Positions 41,334 through 42,872 of a stretch of DNA of 42,872 bases are shown here, piece after piece. Numbering within the stretch: the stretch's first letter is position 1; each line of letters begins with the position of its first letter. Source of the DNA: UBA9300 sp964577305 (lineage in GTDB: Bacteria; Bacteroidota; Bacteroidia; Bacteroidales; VadinHA17); assembly GCA_964577305.1 (NCBI GenBank), contig CAZNYS010000028.1, positions 1 to 42,872 of the forward strand. The letters run 5' to 3'. The notes below the pieces were generated by a model. The model did not search any database and was not told the origin of the DNA. It worked only from the letters and a program-made list of their open reading frames with translations. Made by a program: the position numbers and the translations under genes.

Positions 41334-42685
41334 ATGAAAACAAAAAAAAATTCATTTTAACCGAACAGGAGATGCCTACCAGATGGTATAATATTCTGGC
41401 TGATATGCCAAATAAACCCTTGCCCCCCCTTCACCCGGGAACTAAAGAACCTATCAGACCGGAGGACCTGGCACCTCTATTCCCTATGGGACTTATTGAG
41501 CAGGAGGCTTCATCCGAACAGTATATAGATATACCGGGTGAAGTACTCGACTTATACAGAAGCTACAGGCCCAGCCCGGTATTCAGGGCATACGAACTTG
41601 AAAAAGCCATTGGTACAAAATGTAAGATCTATTACAAATATGAAGGCTACAGTTATGCCGGTTCACACAAAGCCAACACAGCTATCGCCCAGGCTTACTA
41701 TAACAAGGTAGAGGGTGTGAAAAAGATGACAACGGAAACAGGAGCCGGTCAGTGGGGATCAGCATTAAGCTTTGCATGCCAGCATTTTGGTATTGAACTG
41801 GAAGTATTCATGGTAAAAGTCAGTTATGAACAGAAACCCTACCGTAAAATTATGATGAATACATATGATGCCACTGTGGTAGCTTCACCCAGTAACCTTA
41901 CGGATGCCGGCAGGCAAATACTGGCTGAAGATCCTGATTCACCGGGTAGCCTTGGAATAGCCATTTCAGAGGCAGTTGAAAGAGCAGCAAAAGATCCTGA
42001 GATAAAATATTCCCTTGGCTCGGTTCTTAACCATGTCCTGCTACATCAGACAATTATAGGAGAAGAAGCATTACTCCAGATGGCCAAGACGGGTGACTAT
42101 CCCGATATAGTTGTTGGCTGTTTTGGCGGAGGATCCAATTTTGCAGGCATATCATTCCCCTTTTTAAGGGAAAACCTGCTTAATGGCAGGAAAACAAGGG
42201 CTATAGCTATTGAGCCCGCCTCCTGTCCCAAGCTCACCAGGGGCCGCTATATGTATGATTTTGGTGATTCAGTGGGTTTAACACCTCTGCTTGCGATGTA
42301 TACACTAGGACATAATTTTGTTCCGGCTAAAATACATGCCGGAGGGTTAAGATATCATGGTGCTGGAGTACTCGTAAGTCAGCTTCTGAAAGATAATCTT
42401 ATAGAAGCTCAGTCTAAACTTCAAAAAGACTGCTTCCGGAACGGGGTTATTTTTGCCAGGAGTGAAGGTATTTTGCCGGCCCCGGAGGCAACATACGCTA
42501 TTACAGGTGCTATAGATGAAGCCCGTAAATGCGATGAGGCAGGGAAACCACAAACTATTCTGTTCAATCTGTCGGGACATGGACATCTTGACCTGAGTGC
42601 TTTCGATAAGTATTTTACAAATGAAATGGAGGATCATGAACTCACAAATAAGGAGATCGAAGCTAGCATTGCGATGATATCATAG
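41334..42685 (+). CDS. trpB2: Tryptophan synthase beta chain, TrpB2 type (first codons frameshifted)
   Basis: A stand-alone pyridoxal-phosphate enzyme making L-tryptophan from indole and L-serine. Visible: GYSYAGSHKANTAIAQAYY with the Schiff-base Lys (residue 100 counted from the ATG at 41372), TETGAGQWGSALSFACQHFG, and CFGGGSNFAGISF, the phosphate-binding loop. The TrpB2 family has an N-terminal extension such as LTEQEMPTRWYNILADMPNK. ATG 41334 begins MKTKK but is out of frame with it: the A9 run at 41342-41350 needs one more A to give MKTKKKFILTEQEMPTRW. As written, translation would have to start at ATG 41372. No trpA or other trp gene is in the window. Expression is controlled by the upstream attenuator. 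Confidence 0.88.
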
Positions 42686-42872
42686 TATTGCCCTTTTAAA
42701 CCTTCAAGCAAATTTAAGTTTTAGGATTGATTGATTAATGGATTGATGGAATACTGGAATGATGGATTAATGGGTCCAATTATCCAGTATTCCAACATTC
42801 CGTCATTGACTCACCCTGCTGGCGCGGTTCTCCAGCTTTGTCCACCGTAGCCCTGGTGCCTGTTGCACATTA
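42686..42872. other. End of window: low-complexity and inverted repeat
   Basis: GATTGATTGATTAATGGATT tracts are followed by an inverted repeat, GGAATACTGG (42748-42757) with CCAGTATTCC (42784-42793), without a T-run. A GC-rich segment (CTGGCGCGG at about 42816) resembles the one at 38136. No gene is seen. Confidence 0.5.

Overview
The window is about 42.9 kb of AT-rich DNA from a member of the Bacteroidota, most likely Bacteroidales or Marinilabiliales-like. The call rests on gene families typical of that phylum (DUF4954, DUF6340, GH172/DUF2961, a SusC-type TonB plug, a GldL/PorL-like HWPGAG membrane protein, DUF5009, stand-alone TrpB2), on promoters of the TTTG-N19-21-TAnnTTTG type, and on the scarcity of clear Shine-Dalgarno sequences. 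It is a chromosomal patchwork of short transcription units, with no phage, plasmid backbone or CRISPR array.

Layout. 1-4.5 kb is an eroded accessory stretch: a secreted protein, a frameshifted SnoaL-like lipoprotein, a small MscS-like channel, a 52-aa membrane protein, a lipoprotein, an integrase fragment and several dispersed repeats. 4.5-9.1 kb holds a GNAT acetyltransferase, a class III aminotransferase, a PhlG-like C-C hydrolase and a frameshifted DUF1207 protein. 9.2-15 kb has a BNR-repeat lipoprotein, a truncated BAAT-type thioesterase, a GH172 lipoprotein and a frameshifted Y1 (RAYT-type) transposase. 15.4-23.7 kb has an exported tricorn-type S41 protease, an exported nitrilase-fold amidase, a CPBP protease, an ankyrin protein and a DUF4954 beta-helix protein. 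24-32 kb has a second, intact Y1 transposase, membrane and transport genes (GldL-like, NhaC), a methyltransferase, DUF5009, a LytTR regulator, an ExbB/TolQ-like protein and tRNA-Thr(CGU). 32-42.7 kb has an SDR-DUF2867 protein, a NapC-type multihaem cytochrome, a plug-only TonB protein coupled to a YIP1 protein, PPK2, an M28 peptidase, a DUF6340 lipoprotein and trpB2.

Three observations stand out. (1) Upstream of trpB2 lies a complete ribosome-mediated tryptophan attenuator: a Bacteroidota promoter, a 25-codon leader peptide with three consecutive Trp codons, a strong intrinsic terminator and a mutually exclusive antiterminator pairing. (2) Five short repeats encode what looks like the C-terminal tail of a Bacteroidota lysyl-tRNA synthetase. 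They are scattered between genes, and three touch or overlap the stop codon of the preceding gene, so they may mark recombination junctions. (3) Four genes (SnoaL-like, DUF1207, the first transposase, trpB2) are each restored by adding exactly one base to a homopolymer run. This points to systematic homopolymer undercalling rather than independent gene decay, and it affects how the broken genes should be read.
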